A DNA stretch of 64,000 bases from Castanea sativa (lineage: Eukaryota > Streptophyta > Magnoliopsida > Fagales > Fagaceae): the NCBI RefSeq assembly GCF_040712315.1, contig NC_134013.1:37831501-37895500 (forward strand), in the 5' to 3' direction. The notes under the pieces are model-generated. The model saw only the letters and a program-made list of their open reading frames with translations, was not told the origin of the DNA and did not search any database. Both the position numbers and the translations under genes were made by a program. The first letter of the stretch is position 1. Each line of letters starts with the position of its first letter. This document shows, in pieces, positions 24,856 through 36,842 of this stretch.

Positions 24856-26249
24856 GCGTTGTCGAGCTGTTTACAGAGGGACCTCGTCCAATCAATGATT
24901 ATTCTTCCTACTTACCAGTTACCACGGCCACATGACATGCATATATGATTTTGAGTTGTGGAATATTCTCAATTATTTTGAAATCCATTGTTAATTAGTA
25001 ATAATTACTCACACCACCCCCCACCACAAGAAAAAAACCCTCAATTAATTTGAATTGTAAATAGACGAGATTTTCAAAAACTTAAAATTTCAGATATCAA
25101 TGAGCCGTTGATTTGGACAGTGACCATTAGTTTGTCCTGGTCTCAAAATTCAGAAATCAGCAAGATGGGACCAGACATGCTACCACGATTGTCGGTTTCA
25201 GATTTTAGAGCAACCCCCTAGGGCTAAAGGTCAGCTTCTGTTAACAATTTGCTTTTTGGTAGTATCGAATATGGTCACAGTTGACAAATATTATGATATA
25301 CTATAGCAAGATTTCTTTTTTGATAAGTAAAAGCAAAGGTGCAACACGAGGCCTCCAAAAAATTACCTATTTTAATATTATTTTCGCCTAAACATGTTTA
25401 ACTGTGAAATTCTGATAGGATTCTGTGTATTAGTGTTAGTATAATGACACCCATTTACAGCCTTTTCAATTTTCTAGAATGATCAAGCAGACCATTTAGG
25501 TTGTGATCATAGGCTTCGTCTCAGAATTCAGAATGGAGGGCCCAGACAAGGCACCGCCATTAAATATTTTGGGACGAATGATATTTAAACCGCTTGATAA
25601 CATCTTGACGTCTAGTTAAGCTAAAGCAAATAGTACAAAGGATATGGACTTAGATTTAGTGATATGAGATATCAATATTACTTATTAGAATGACAATAAA
25701 ATTGGCATAATGCTAACTTATTTATCATATTTAATACAGAAGGAATACACCACATATGTTGCTTGGAAAATGGGATTATGAAAATTTTAAAAGAATTTCA
25801 AGCAATAAGGGTGTACAACGCTAGGATGTGACTTGTGAGCACTCATTAAATCTATAAACTTATTTTCATCATGTGGAGTAGAAACTCATCAATGTAGAAT
25901 AACTCACATTTTTTATATATTAAGGTATAAGAGTGTAAGAGAGGCCACCATCAGAAACAAGAAATTTTCCATTCAATCAAATGTTCACAGGTTAGCTCTA
26001 CAACATTGGGAATTAAAACACTGTTTGATTTCATTGAATATCAAACTTAAGGAAAGGGTCACAAGGCTAGGTGCCAATTTGTGAAGTAGAGCTCAATTTT
26101 TAAAAAGAAATATAAGGCATACTTCACATTGCCTTATGATTTCCTTCATGGCCAATTTGGATGGATGGGGTTGCAATTTCCGGCCAACTGTCTTCAACTC
26201 GACTCCACTCTCCCTCCCTCCCTGTCCATAAAAACTGGCCATCAAGCTT
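24856..26249. other. Intergenic between the arabinogalactan peptide gene and MND1
   Basis: AT-rich sequence holding the upstream region of the arabinogalactan peptide gene and the 3' flank of MND1. No gene, RNA or clear transposon was found. Confidence 0.4.
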
Positions 26250-28575
26250 CTAATCAGCAGCTGCACCAAGTGGAACTGCTGATAACTCCAAATAGTCAAA
26301 ATCATCAGTTATTCCAACCTGCATTTAGATTTAAAAGCATGACATCAGAGAGAAGAGAGAAACCTGGCAAACAAGGTTACTAGCCTCAAACACATGCGTG
26401 CAGTTGCGGTTGACATGGATAATTAAAACAGAAATCATAGAAAACTTCCTAAAAAATATGGGTGTACTTTCATTTCAATCTAATCAATGAGGAATGGCCA
26501 GGGAGAAAAACAGGTGCCCTTTTATGCAAAGAAAAAAGATAAAGCTTCACTGCTTTGCCTTAAGCTTGGTGCAGGATGCATTGAGTCAGGGAGTTATATG
26601 TTGTGGTTGGCTCCATGTTTTTTCATTTATGAAAAAAACAAATCTGATAAAATTTGGATGCACAATTGCTATGGAGTGTTTGGATCAGAATAATAGCTAT
26701 AAGCTTATTGTTCAAATTAACACAGTTTGAGTGTGCCAGCCCATACACAAGGAAAAGGAAGTAGGAACGCCACCATCCAATGCTGAAGGGGGAATGGTGG
26801 GATTTATTTGTCTGCACCATTTGCAAGTATATGAACATGCAGATTGAAAAAAAAAAAATCGAGTAATATTACCTCCTTGTACATGTTTTCAAGCTGCTCT
26901 TTGGCCTCAGGAAACTTGTTTGAACACCACTGCCGCAGTGTGAAGATGTTATCTATGGAATTTTAACCCACAACAATGAAAATGAAAGAAGATCACTATT
27001 AGAGTTCACCATGCACTGGAAAGTTGTGGCAGGGGGGGGGGGTGATGAAATATTTGTATAGAAGGTAAACCTGTCCATCTGTTAGCTGCTGCATGGGTGA
27101 TTTCAATTGCCTCCTCTGCCAACATTTTTATTAAATGATCAGTATGCATAGGTTAATGTTGATTGTTAGATTTGATAAAGGTGAATTTATAGCACAGTTT
27201 AAGCATGAAGATTGAGGTATAAGTATTTCTTAACTCATTGCATCAAAGGCAGCTGGATCATTTTCCATATACTGTCCCATCTGATCCTGAAAACATACAT
27301 TAATTGTAATCACAAACTTGAAAAAACTATTTATGTTTCTTGATGCATTTTGAAGGGAGCTGGATATAATCCAACCTTCAGCGCAAGATAATTTTTCTCA
27401 ATGGCTTTTAGCTCAGCTAAGGCCTCCTCACGTTCATCCTGTTAAAACTTTAGAGTCAGATATACAAAGACAAACACCTCATCTTTAACCTTAATGAGGG
27501 ACAGGATGAAATGGACTCACAGATTCCTCTCGTCCCCTCTTTAGTGCATTACACTGGTCAACTAGTTCTGCAAGCCGCTTCTTACTGCTTTGGAGATCAG
27601 ATTCAAGTTTGTGATACACATTCCTCAGCTGGGCAACAAGATCAGAATAATAAAATGAAGTTACATCAATATGTTTTAGAAAACTGACACCAATAAAAAA
27701 TCTCAAAGAGGTTAACAAGAAAAACATTAAAAATTCACCTGATTTCCAGCACAACTAGGAAGGCTCCAAAAGTATACCTAAATTTTCAAAATTATGAGTT
27801 CCATATCATGGAGACATAAATCACTATTTGTAAAATATTATAATCTTTCATTAAAAACTATCTGCAAACTGTACTTGTGCATGCAAGATATCTCATGCTA
27901 TCTGCCACAGAGCTACATAGCACATACAAAGACCATCTAAAAATGTGGTCACTTACAGAAGTTCCTATCTTGTCTTTCGAAACAAGGTCATCATCCACTA
28001 AACTTTGGACAACATCTTTCACAGACTGACTAATCACACCTTTCCTGGGGCCCAACTTCTCAAGCTCCTTTAGCTGAAATAATCAGCCAAAAATATGAAC
28101 ATTGCAAGTTTCTCATAATAAAGGTATGTAAGTAATTTCTTGAATTAAAAGATAAATAAAATAGAAGTATAAAATTACAAAGAAATGGCCACCACTGTAT
28201 AACATAATAGAAAATTTCATAAATCCGCATGAAAAAGACAAACTTTTTCCATTCCTTAATGGTCCAGTACATGTGTGACAAATACCAGTAATTTCAAAGG
28301 GAAGTTTACATCTTAAAACAATTGTGTCAAAGAGTAAATGCACTATCCCAAAACAAGATTACGAGTAAAAATAGAATAGCTTCGCCCGTAACAAACAATA
28401 AACTCACAAGGAAGAAGTCTTGAGACTCATAAAATATTTGAAGCATCTTCTCACGCTTCTCTTCCAATGAAAGACCCCTTTTCTTAGACTGCACCACAAA
28501 TGAAGAAGAGTTCATTAAATACACTATCATGGAGTACCAAAATCGAGAACTTAAAATCCCTCTGAAATGGATCAT

Positions 28576-28619
<44 letters not shown>

Positions 28620-29191
28620 TACTAGATTTTCTCAACCGATAAAATCCCTTTTGCATTCTAAATTTCCGAGTAACAAAATAATTTTCTAGATTTTCTTAGC
28701 AACTAAACAGACAATAGAGCCTCAACGAATTAACCAAAGGACTGAAAATGAAAATTAATAAACAAAGAAAAAGAAAACCTAGAATCCAATGAAATCCCCC
28801 TATCCCTTGTTTTGGTAGCTGAGGAAACTAGTTAATCAAATCTAATTATAGTTTCGAAAAAGAAAAAAAAAAAAAAAACACTGTACCTCATTTAAGCCGA
28901 GTAATTGTATCAGACTCAACTGAGAAAATTCCTTTTGCTTTCCAAATTTCAGAATATTAGTAAAAATCATAATTTGCTCGATTTTCTCAGCAACCAAACA
29001 GAGCAAATAATGTACGGACAGAGAAATGGATGCTAAGTTCATAATTATAAACTATATCGGAATACATCAACCAAAAGCTCAAAAGAGAAATAAAATATAG
29101 ATATAAATCCTAAATTGTCCAAAGAGTAAATTAGAGAACAAATCAGAGATGAGATTAGGGTTTGAAAGGGAGTGATTAATGATCATACCAT
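26250..29191 (-). CDS. MND1: Meiotic nuclear division protein 1 (MND1)
   Basis: Minus-strand exons: 29191-29189, 28488-28408, 28073-27957, 27777-27739, 27628-27521, 27438-27376, 27286-27235, 27115-27071, 26952-26873 and 26318-26250. The frame closes at 657 nt, giving 218 aa (family about 200-230). Landmarks are [20 protein letters not shown] at the start, the winged-helix region [32 protein letters not shown], a coiled coil from about residue 80 ([19 protein letters not shown]), then [17 protein letters not shown]1 forms a coiled-coil heterodimer with HOP2. The pair stimulates DMC1/RAD51 strand invasion during meiotic recombination. The first coding exon contributes only the ATG, and exon 4 is only 39 nt. 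All junctions are GT-AG. Expression is expected in meiocytes and possibly weakly in dividing cells. Confidence 0.94.
28581..28615. repeat. (GA)n microsatellite in MND1 intron 1
   Basis: About 17 GA units (CT on the coding strand), 90 bp upstream of the acceptor of coding exon 2. Confidence 0.9.
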
Positions 29192-29330
29192 CGAAACGAA
29201 CCGTTTTGCCCAGGAACACGACGACGTCAAATTCGAAGAACACTGCGAAGGGATCGGGAGAGAGAGAGTGTGTGAAACAAGTTTTCCAGATGAGTGTTTT
29301 TTGTTTGTAATTGAAATGTGAGCTTTCTCC

Positions 29331-29339
29331 TGTATATAA
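29331..29339 (-). promoter_or_regulatory. Candidate TATA box of MND1
   Basis: The minus strand reads TTTATATACA about 140 bp upstream of the ATG. A 15-bp direct repeat AAATGTGAGCTTTCT flanks it (29315 and 29351). Confidence 0.45.
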
Positions 29340-29383
29340 AAAAAAATAAAAAATGTGAGCTTTCTGAATCTGATTAAGAATGT

Positions 29384-29393
29384 GGCGGGAATT
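29384..29393 (-). promoter_or_regulatory. Possible E2F site upstream of MND1
   Basis: The minus strand reads AATTCCCGCC, one base off the E2F consensus TTTCCCGCC, about 50 bp upstream of the candidate TATA box. E2F control of recombination genes is known in plants; for this gene it is inference. Confidence 0.35.
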
Positions 29394-29440
29394 TTTATTT
29401 TAAGCTGCGGGCGCCCTTTAAGGCATTTAGCATTGTTACG

Positions 29441-31168
29441 GCATTAGCTTTGGGGTTGTCGGTGCTATTTTACCTTCTAAATTCTTAACATCAGGCTCCA
29501 TTTGAGTTTATAAACACAAATTTTTTTACATTCAATGAACAGTAAGGTTGCATACATGTAACATCATTGTTCACGTAATGTAAACTTAAAAATAAATATT
29601 TTATTCTTTTCCATTTCTCTCTCGTTTGACTCTTCCTCTTCTCTATCTTAAATCTCCACTGTGTCTCCCTATTCTCTCTATTTTAGTCTCCCTCTTCTCC
29701 ATCTCTCCATCTTCTCTCTATGGTTTTTGTTTCTCTCTAATCTATCTTTTCTTGTCTGACACATTTTTGGTTGGATCAAATTGGTGGTGTATGGGTTTCA
29801 GGGGTGGAGATTTAGTGGTGGCTGTGGTGGGTAGGGTGGCAATTTTGCCCTGCCCCTCTTGACTTGCCCCTCCCTGCTTTGACTCGTGTGCGTTTTTCCC
29901 GCCTCGCAAAGGTGGTGGGGTGGGGATGGGGGGAGATTTTAGCACTGCACCATAGGGCGAGGTGGGGATGAGTTTAGACTTTTAAGACCCGTCTCACCCC
30001 ATCCCCGCCCTGCCCTGCGTTGATAAGATTTAAATTGTAAAATTTTCATATCCTAAAATCCTACAATTTAAACAAACATATTATCAGCTGATTTTATTTT
30101 ACCTAAGGTGGTTCTCTGCTTTTTTTTTTTCTCTAGCAATGTTGGAAATGAGGTACTAATTTTAACTTTTTTTTTTGTCTTTATTAGAAACAAATTTATA
30201 TACCATTGAATTATTGATTTTGAACTATGAGATTTTTATTTTTATTGTGATAGTGTCTTGTTAAACAATTGGATAATATTATTCAATATTTGCTAAAAAT
30301 TAGTTTGATTTGATAAGATAAATTTATTTGTAATTTCAAGTATATTTTTATTAAAGAAATAGGTTTTATTAAATTTTTTTTTTAATAACTGTGGGGAAAT
30401 TAACAAAAAGTATAATTTTGCATGGCCCCAAGGGGTGGGGATGGGGTAAGAAAATTTTCCCCGTCGTGCGGGGTAGGACGAGGATGGGGGAAGACAAAAT
30501 CATGTAGGGCAGGGGTGAAGATCCCATTCTTACGCCCCTCCTTGCCCTATTGCCATTCCTAGTGGTGAGTCTCTATGGCAATTTGCTGGGTTGGGTTTGT
30601 GGTGGATCCTGGTGCTTTTGTGGCGGTTTGTGGCGATTTGCTGCTGTGGGTTCTCACCGTCGTGGGTCCTATTGCTATTGCTACAAGCCAATGCTTTTGC
30701 TCATGCCGCCGTACGTTTTGTTGGTGGTGGGTTTTGCTCGTGGTCTTGGTATGAGTTTTGATTTAGGGATAGGTTTGCCTTTGGGATTCATATTTTGAGG
30801 GTTTTGTGTGGATTTTGCTTTGATTTTTTTTTTGTGGGTTTTTGGATTCAGATTTTTGTGGGGTGAGGTGGGTTGTTGCCATGGTGATGGGGGGTTGCTG
30901 CCATGGTAATAGGGTGTTGCTGTGGTGGTGAGGTGGGTTATTGTTGTGGTGGTGGGGTGGGTTGTTACCGTGGGTGAGGGAAGAGAGAAAGAGGGAGGAA
31001 AGAGAAAGAAAGTGAAATGTATATTAAAAAATGAATAGTATTTATTTTGGTGTGAATACAAACTGAGATGTAATGTAAGTTGTAAAAGGACATTGTAAAA
31101 TAGATAAAGTAGGTATTTAGATGGCAAAATGAGTACTTTTTTAGACACTCGGATGCTAGTGCTCTTAG
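29441..31168. mobile_element. Possible Mutator-like long-TIR element upstream of MND1
   Basis: The left part (GGCATTAGCTTTGGGG..TCGGTGCTATTTTACC) matches, imperfectly and inverted, the right part (GAGCACTAGCATCCGAG...TCATTTTGCCATCTAAAT). Flanks TTAGCATTGT / TTAGTGTCGT agree at 7 of 10 positions. The interior is CT-rich (29590-29750), then rich in GGTGGTGGG. It is split by a hAT element. Ends and class are tentative. Confidence 0.35.
29832..30561. mobile_element. hAT-type element (730 bp), TAGGG..TGGCAA family
   Basis: It is flanked by GTGGTGGG (29824-29831) and GTGGTGAG (30562-30569), 7 of 8 identical. The ends are TAGGGTGGCAATTTTGCC and TTGCCATTCCTA. Subterminal blocks are GC-rich (CCCCGCCCTGCCC, GGGGTGGGGATGGGG) around an AT-rich middle with no ORF. 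It shares its termini with the element at 38885-39585. Confidence 0.7.
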
Positions 31169-31295
31169 TGTCGTGTTAATTTGGTTTTTGCCCTTATACA
31201 TTACATGGAAAAATATAATGTGTCAAACAGAATAAAAAAAAATTATTACCTTAGATCTCTTAACTGTATAGCTGCCTTAGATCTCTTAACTGTAT

Positions 31296-31807
31296 TGCTA
31301 CGGTGTACAAACATAGCAATTTCTTCAAAAACTAAGGCAAACTAGGTTTCCTGTTACACTTGAGGAATAATACTCTTGTGCAATTGTGCTCTTAGCTGTG
31401 CAACCTGATACGACTCTTAAAATAATCCTTATATATGTTTAGGGTTGTGAGAAAAGAAAGTCCAAACACATAATCACGAATTGGATGAAAATCAGTCCAG
31501 AAAAATTGAGTTTCATAAACCTCGACAGATACCATAACTGTCGAGCAGCTGTCGAGGCTCGGGCTGAAACATATTTTTTAAACCTCGATATATGCTAGCT
31601 GTCGAGTTTTAATGAATAACACTTCTTCACTTGTTTTTTGGACAGACTTGCATGGCTTTAACACTTGAACTTGAAACCTTGTTTCTTTAAGCATTAAACA
31701 CATCCTAGATTTACCCAATTACAAGTAGAATGCATTTTGTCAAAGAATTAGCTAATACATAAAATGTTGACATATGTTCTTAACATCCAATCACATATGT
31801 CCTAAAA
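31296..31807 (-). mobile_element. Truncated 3' LTR of Copia element B1
   Basis: This matches 40010-40508 (the 5' LTR of the same element) with modest divergence. It ends at CCTAAAA, where the other copy has CCTAACA. To its right lies a polypurine tract, so it is the 3' LTR of a minus-strand element. It lacks the LTR part corresponding to 38809-40010, cut off at about 31296 next to a 25-bp tandem duplication (CCTTAGATCTCTTAACTGTA). Confidence 0.75.
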
Positions 31808-31832
31808 ATCTCTCCATTTGGCAATCTGTGAC
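31808..31832 (-). other. Polypurine tract region of B1
   Basis: Minus strand: CACAGATTGCCAAATGGAGA, then GAT directly before the LTR. A tract of this form (GCCAAA.GGGGGAGAT) is typical next to the 3' LTR of SIRE/Maximus Copia elements. Confidence 0.65.
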
Positions 31833-32375
31833 AAAACCATAACAAACAAATGAACATATGAGAGGAGTCATAAATCACTCAACTCATACTCACTCGTTAA
31901 ATACAATAAAATCTATCCTAACACAAACTCTTGAAAATTTTTGCAAGAAGATAGTTTATGGCAAGGAAGACTTTGACAACCTATATTTTTGAAACGCTTA
32001 AACAAAACTTATCGAGGCACCTTTGTGTGAAACAGAAATAAAAGATTGCATACAAAATAAATAAGAAACATGTGTATAGAGAGAGAAAAGAAACAATACA
32101 TGGATAGGTGAAATAGCATACATCAACATATATATAAACTAAATATAAGTATAATGTGTCAAATGGTCACAAGACCTAAGGTATAAGAAGAATGTATCTA
32201 AAATAGAAAGAAAAGAAAAAGAGACATCAAAATCCTCACTACACCCCTCAAAAACATGAACACTCCCCATAACAGAAACCTCCTATACTAACCCTCCCCC
32301 TATGAGAATGACTACTCTCATCCCAAAACTACTCCCCTTTTTGTCACGAGTGACAAAGGGTAAGAGTATCAAGTA

Positions 32376-34912
32376 GACATCTCGTTATCACTGGAAGAGC
32401 TAGCTGTAGGATTAAATGGTTTGTATCTCATACAAAACATACGCAGTGAAAATTTAACGGATCTACTTCATTCACAATCGATAAAATACACTATGTAAGT
32501 TTTAGAATTCAAGAACAAGAGAGCGTACCTTGGAGCGATGAAATTCAAAACCAAAGATCAGAAGTTCTTGGGAACACTTTCAATCTTCACTCCAATTCCA
32601 CTAACGCCCAAGATGTGTGGTCTCTCAATCAGTCCTCAAAGAAGAATGTTAGAGTGTCTCATTCTCACACAGACACCATTTCACAATAGTGTTCTCTTGC
32701 AATTCTCTACAAAAAATTCTGTATGTTTCTCCCTTTATATCTAACTGATTATCTAATTGGGCTGGCCTTTCGGGCCTTTCCAATTAGGCTTAAGTATGTG
32801 GTTTGAAGTGGGACCAAAAGGGACCAATAAGACACTAGCTCCAATGGGCCTTGGGCTTTTCTGTCAACTCTTGACAAGTCCAAAGTTACCATTAATTATA
32901 TTTAATACCAATATATAAATATAATTACACTCTAGGCCTTATTTATAAATTATATCCCAAGACTTTATTGTACATGCAACCCCTTCATAAAATATTCGTA
33001 GTAATACAAAGTCATGAATGTAGACTGTCACTTTGTGGATTACTACATCTTAATTCCTTGAGTACCCGGTTTAATCCTTTAAAGTTATTCATTATATATT
33101 TATGAAATCCCAATTCCATAAATATATATATTTTAGTAACTCCTTACTAAAGTGGTTAGGCCTAACTCTCTGAATAACTGAATCCATTAAACTTATCTCA
33201 AGGGAATATTTTATATCTCCGTTAAAAGACTATAAATTCCATCTTGAGAATATATGTTCCATCAACACTTAATGTGGCTGCCTAACATACTGAGGTTTTG
33301 ATCGTTAGGATAGATCTCACTCTTGATATATCAAAGCAACCTACACTTCATGATCAGGTCCATTATCCTCTCAGGATTAAGAGTTCATGTAAATAGAAGT
33401 CGTGAGATTTATTATTCATTTGACAGTCATTAGGAGAATAATAAATCTCACAGTGGTCCAGTTCAATATGTCTTAACTCTTAAAATATATCAACACATCA
33501 ACTAGAAGTCTTCACTTCCATGATCAAGACAAATCATCTTAGTTGATATGTTATAGTCTTTGTAGATGAAACGCCCAATTTCATCACCGACTACGAACTA
33601 AAATTCTAAATTTACAAAGAATTTGTGACTTATATCTTCTGTGACTAAATCACATAAATCACATACTATGCATCTCATGGACTATATGATAATGTCCGAA
33701 TATTCATGTTACCATTATTTTAGATTATAATAAAACAACTTTATTAATCACAACATTAAGTCATACATAATAACATACATAGCATCATATAATAGGATTT
33801 AAGGACACTAATCCTAACACTAGCATCACCATCCTCAGCATCACCATCATCGTCCTCATCCTCAGAAGCCTCTGAAGTAGGAGGAGGAGAAGCAACGAAG
33901 CCACCCATGACAGCTTGTCGTCGTGCAATATGACCAACACGGGTGTTCACCTGACACAACTCATCACTGAGAGTGTTGAGGCGAGCATCCATGCGCATAA
34001 GCTATGCCATGATGTCCTCGAGTGTCACACCGCCTGTAGAAGAAGATGGAGCGGATGTGGATGGAGTTGTAGAAACCGGAGGAACCGTTGATCCGAACCG
34101 CCTCGATCGTAGCTGCGTCTCACTCCGTTTAACGGTAGCGGTGTCTATGGCACATATGACATGGAAGTGGTCGGAAATGGGAAAAGGAATAGAAAAATGG
34201 TGTAAAATCCTCGTAATAGTAGAAGGGAAGATGAGTTTATCACAGGTCGCTGTATCCTTATACACATCTATGATGGAAAGAATAAAATGAGATGGAAAGT
34301 CAATGGTAAGATGCTCTATGAGGGATAACAAAAACCAAGCACAAGGCTCTGTAATAGAGTTATAGTGAGAAAGAGGATGCAAAACAAAGGTCATAACCAT
34401 GTTAATGAACCTAGGACCTTTAGCAAAGGTTGAACAAGAAGTGAACTAATGATCACCCCAATCTGAAGGTCGCTCACAAAAAGTAGAAATAAGCTCGTCT
34501 TTAGACACAGTCTTAAGACGCTCACAATTAGGGTAGTCAGGATGTGTTACCCTAGGGACATGGAGCACATCGAAAACAATATCCAAAGTGATCACGATAC
34601 GCGTACCTCGAACGCGAGTAACAAAGAGAGGTACTAAATAATCAAATCCATGCATGTTGGAGTAGAACTCCTGGATCAGTACGGATGGACAAGTGACCGG
34701 GACGTCACACAGTGACTCCTAACCCCTACTGTGAATGACAGTGGGTAGGTCAGTGTCAGAGAAGTCTGACTAAATGACTTGGCGTTCTGAATAAATGCCT
34801 TGTCTAGAAAAGTTCTCCGAAAAGTCCTTGCGGGCTTTATCATCACTGAACCGAATATGAGAAGGGGTAGGATCAGAAGAGATAGATGAGTAGACTTACG
34901 TTTAGGTGCCAT
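32376..34912 (-). pseudogene. B1 downstream ORF (retroelement ORF3), broken
   Basis: From ATG at 34912 the minus strand carries, across several frameshifts and stops, the blocks FSENFSRQGIYSERQVI, EFYSNMHGFDYLVPLFVTRV, LHVPRVTHPDYPNCERLKTV, SKDELISTFCERPSDWGDH, LSHYNSITEPCAWFLLSLIE and TIDFPSHFILSIIDVYKD. It ends in a Thr/Pro/Ser linker, GGVTLEDIMA, then an acidic tail. The solo LTR at 32405-33819 interrupts the tail. The same protein is encoded at 53175-52299. It resembles the domain databases call putative plant transposon protein (recalled as PF20167). Function is unknown; its place after the gag/pol region recalls the extra ORF of SIRE elements. Confidence 0.6.
32405..33819 (-). mobile_element. 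Solo LTR of Copia family A (1415 bp), inserted in the B1 downstream ORF
   Basis: A perfect 5-bp duplication CTAGC (32400-32404, 33820-33824) flanks a sequence beginning TGTAGGATT and ending CCTAACA. It matches the LTRs at 44872-46230, 50767-52177 (inverted) and 58697-60107. Orientation follows the copy at 58697, where the polypurine tract and RNase H lie to the right. Joining the flanks restores an acidic, Ser-rich reading frame of the B1 downstream ORF. Confidence 0.85.
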
Positions 34913-34927
34913 GACGCAATTAACGTA

Positions 34928-34930
<3 letters not shown>

Positions 34931-34992
<62 letters not shown>
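34931..34992. repeat. (GA)n microsatellite in B1
   Basis: About 31 GA units lie just upstream (minus strand) of the downstream ORF start. A shorter run occupies the same place in B2 (53190-53236). Confidence 0.9.
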
Positions 34993-34994
<2 letters not shown>

Positions 34995-35489
34995 CAGAAA
35001 AGCAGCAACAAGATACAATATAACAAATATAGAAACTTGAAGGTATGTATGCATGAAAATGCATGAGCATGTGATATGCAATAGTAAATACATCATGGGC
35101 TCAGCCCAATCCAAACCTACCAGCACACAATCAGTTCCACAATGTAAACACACATCTAAAATGCATGAGACATCATTATAATATACATGTGATGCAATGC
35201 ATGATGTTTTAAAGTCATTTTCACAAAGCCCATCCCAAAAATTTCACAATGACTTCATCAATTTTGAAAAGCCCCAAAATTTTCAAAAAATCCCACAAAG
35301 TTAGGTCAAATGCATGAAATGCATGAAAAAGAAGGATTAGGATCCTTACCAAGTGAAGAAAAACTTGATCTAGGCCGAAATATCCTTGAGGATGAAGTTT
35401 GGAGTGAGAAAGGAGGTTTTAGGAGGTGAAGAGGCAATAAGAATCCAGAGAGATCAAGATAAATGAGATCCAAATCGTGCTGACCCTAT

Positions 35490-35750
35490 ATACAGAAGCT
35501 TAGTAATTCTCGACAGATCGAGAGGTGTCGAGCTTTAAAAGGGTTGACAGATGCAGCTATGAGCAGGTGTCCAAAGGTGTCCACAACAAAAACAAGCTCG
35601 ATGGATCGAGGAGCTATCAAGCAGCTATTGAGGAGATAGAAACTTTCTCGATGGATCAAGGAGCTATCGAGATTGCAATAAGAAAAAGCTGAAGAGCTCG
35701 ATAGGTAGCCTAGCTGTTGAGAGGTGTTGAGGAGCTGTTGAGATTGCTTA
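35490..35750. repeat. Cluster of CTCGATAG/CTATCGAG motifs in B1 spacer
   Basis: Short self-complementary motifs recur every 15-30 bp: CTCGATGGATCGAGGAGCTA, AGCTATCGAG, GGTGTCGAG, AGCTGTTGAG. Equivalent clusters occur in B2 (53750-54030), in the LTRs of family B (31520-31610, 40230-40310, 50620-50700) and in solo LTR C (48590-48725). Confidence 0.7.
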
Positions 35751-35884
35751 AAAATAGTTTTTCAAGAAAAGAAAAATACAGACATAAATGCAATCAAACA
35801 TGCAACTCAACCAAAGATCCAAACAACATTTTAACCTCTCTAAAACATCCCTCAACAAGAAAAATTTCATGCATTTAGATCTAA

Positions 35885-35923
35885 AACACGCACACACACA
35901 CACATGCACACACACACACACAA
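35885..35923. repeat. (CA)n microsatellite in B1 spacer
   Basis: Interrupted CA run. Homologous runs at 54179-54206 (B2) and 62069-62088 (B3) show that the microsatellite is part of the element. Confidence 0.85.
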
Positions 35924-36842
35924 CAAGTCTAACCAATTTTATATTTCAAAAACAAGTTAAGACAGTTTAGTGAGCATACATTAGCGCATGTAAACCTTGT
36001 GATGACCAAATCACATTGTACCTGCACATGTATCAAAAGTAGCAAAGAATATTGCATGTTGTATGTGAAAACATTGCAAGATTGCATAAGTGTCTCTACG
36101 TTATGACGATTTGAGATATGAGTAAATCAATTTAACTCACACACGATCATAACTACTTGATGGGGACTATCACATTCGAGGTACATCCTATTACTCCCAC
36201 ATCTCCTAGAATACACGCTTGCAATCATGTTTTGAAACATTTTGATCTTTTTGCTTTTATTTTTCTTTGCATATTTTTTTTATTAAGCATATCATGCATG
36301 GGCCTATAAGAGAGAGAAAAGAAATACCCAATTATGTTAAGCTTTTTGACATTGCACTTTTGCTATGCCGAAGCATACCGATGTCATTTTATCATTGGCG
36401 AGCTACAGTGGTGAGATGGTTATTTATGCCTTTCTCTTAGGATTTTCTAGTCCTTCATTGTCAAAAAGAGTGATATGAGTGTTAAGTACAAGAGATCACT
36501 TAACCTTACTCATCATAAACACGAGCCACAAAACTCACTTGCTTAGTTGTGCATAGAGATACTCATCTAAGCTACAAAAGATACAAAGTTTAGAAAACTT
36601 TGTTTCATTGGCCATTCAAGGTACACAAGTATCAATGTACAAAAACACACATTGTTTTTTGTATTTTTATAATATTTCAAATTTTTATTTTATTTTTATG
36701 AATGAAAAACAAAATAAAAACAAAACTGAAAAACAACCAAACAAAAACAAGTCAAATAAAGCAATGCATAAAAACTAGACTGTCTAAAAAAAAATACACA
36801 AGTAATGCAAGCATAACAAAAAGAGGAAGAGTGAAAAAGTGA

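Noticed and set aside
30681..31148. 155-codon minus-strand frame, Thr/Pro-rich
   Set aside because: It is the complement of a GGTGGTGGG low-complexity stretch within a transposon-like region; no domain and no homologous copy kept open.
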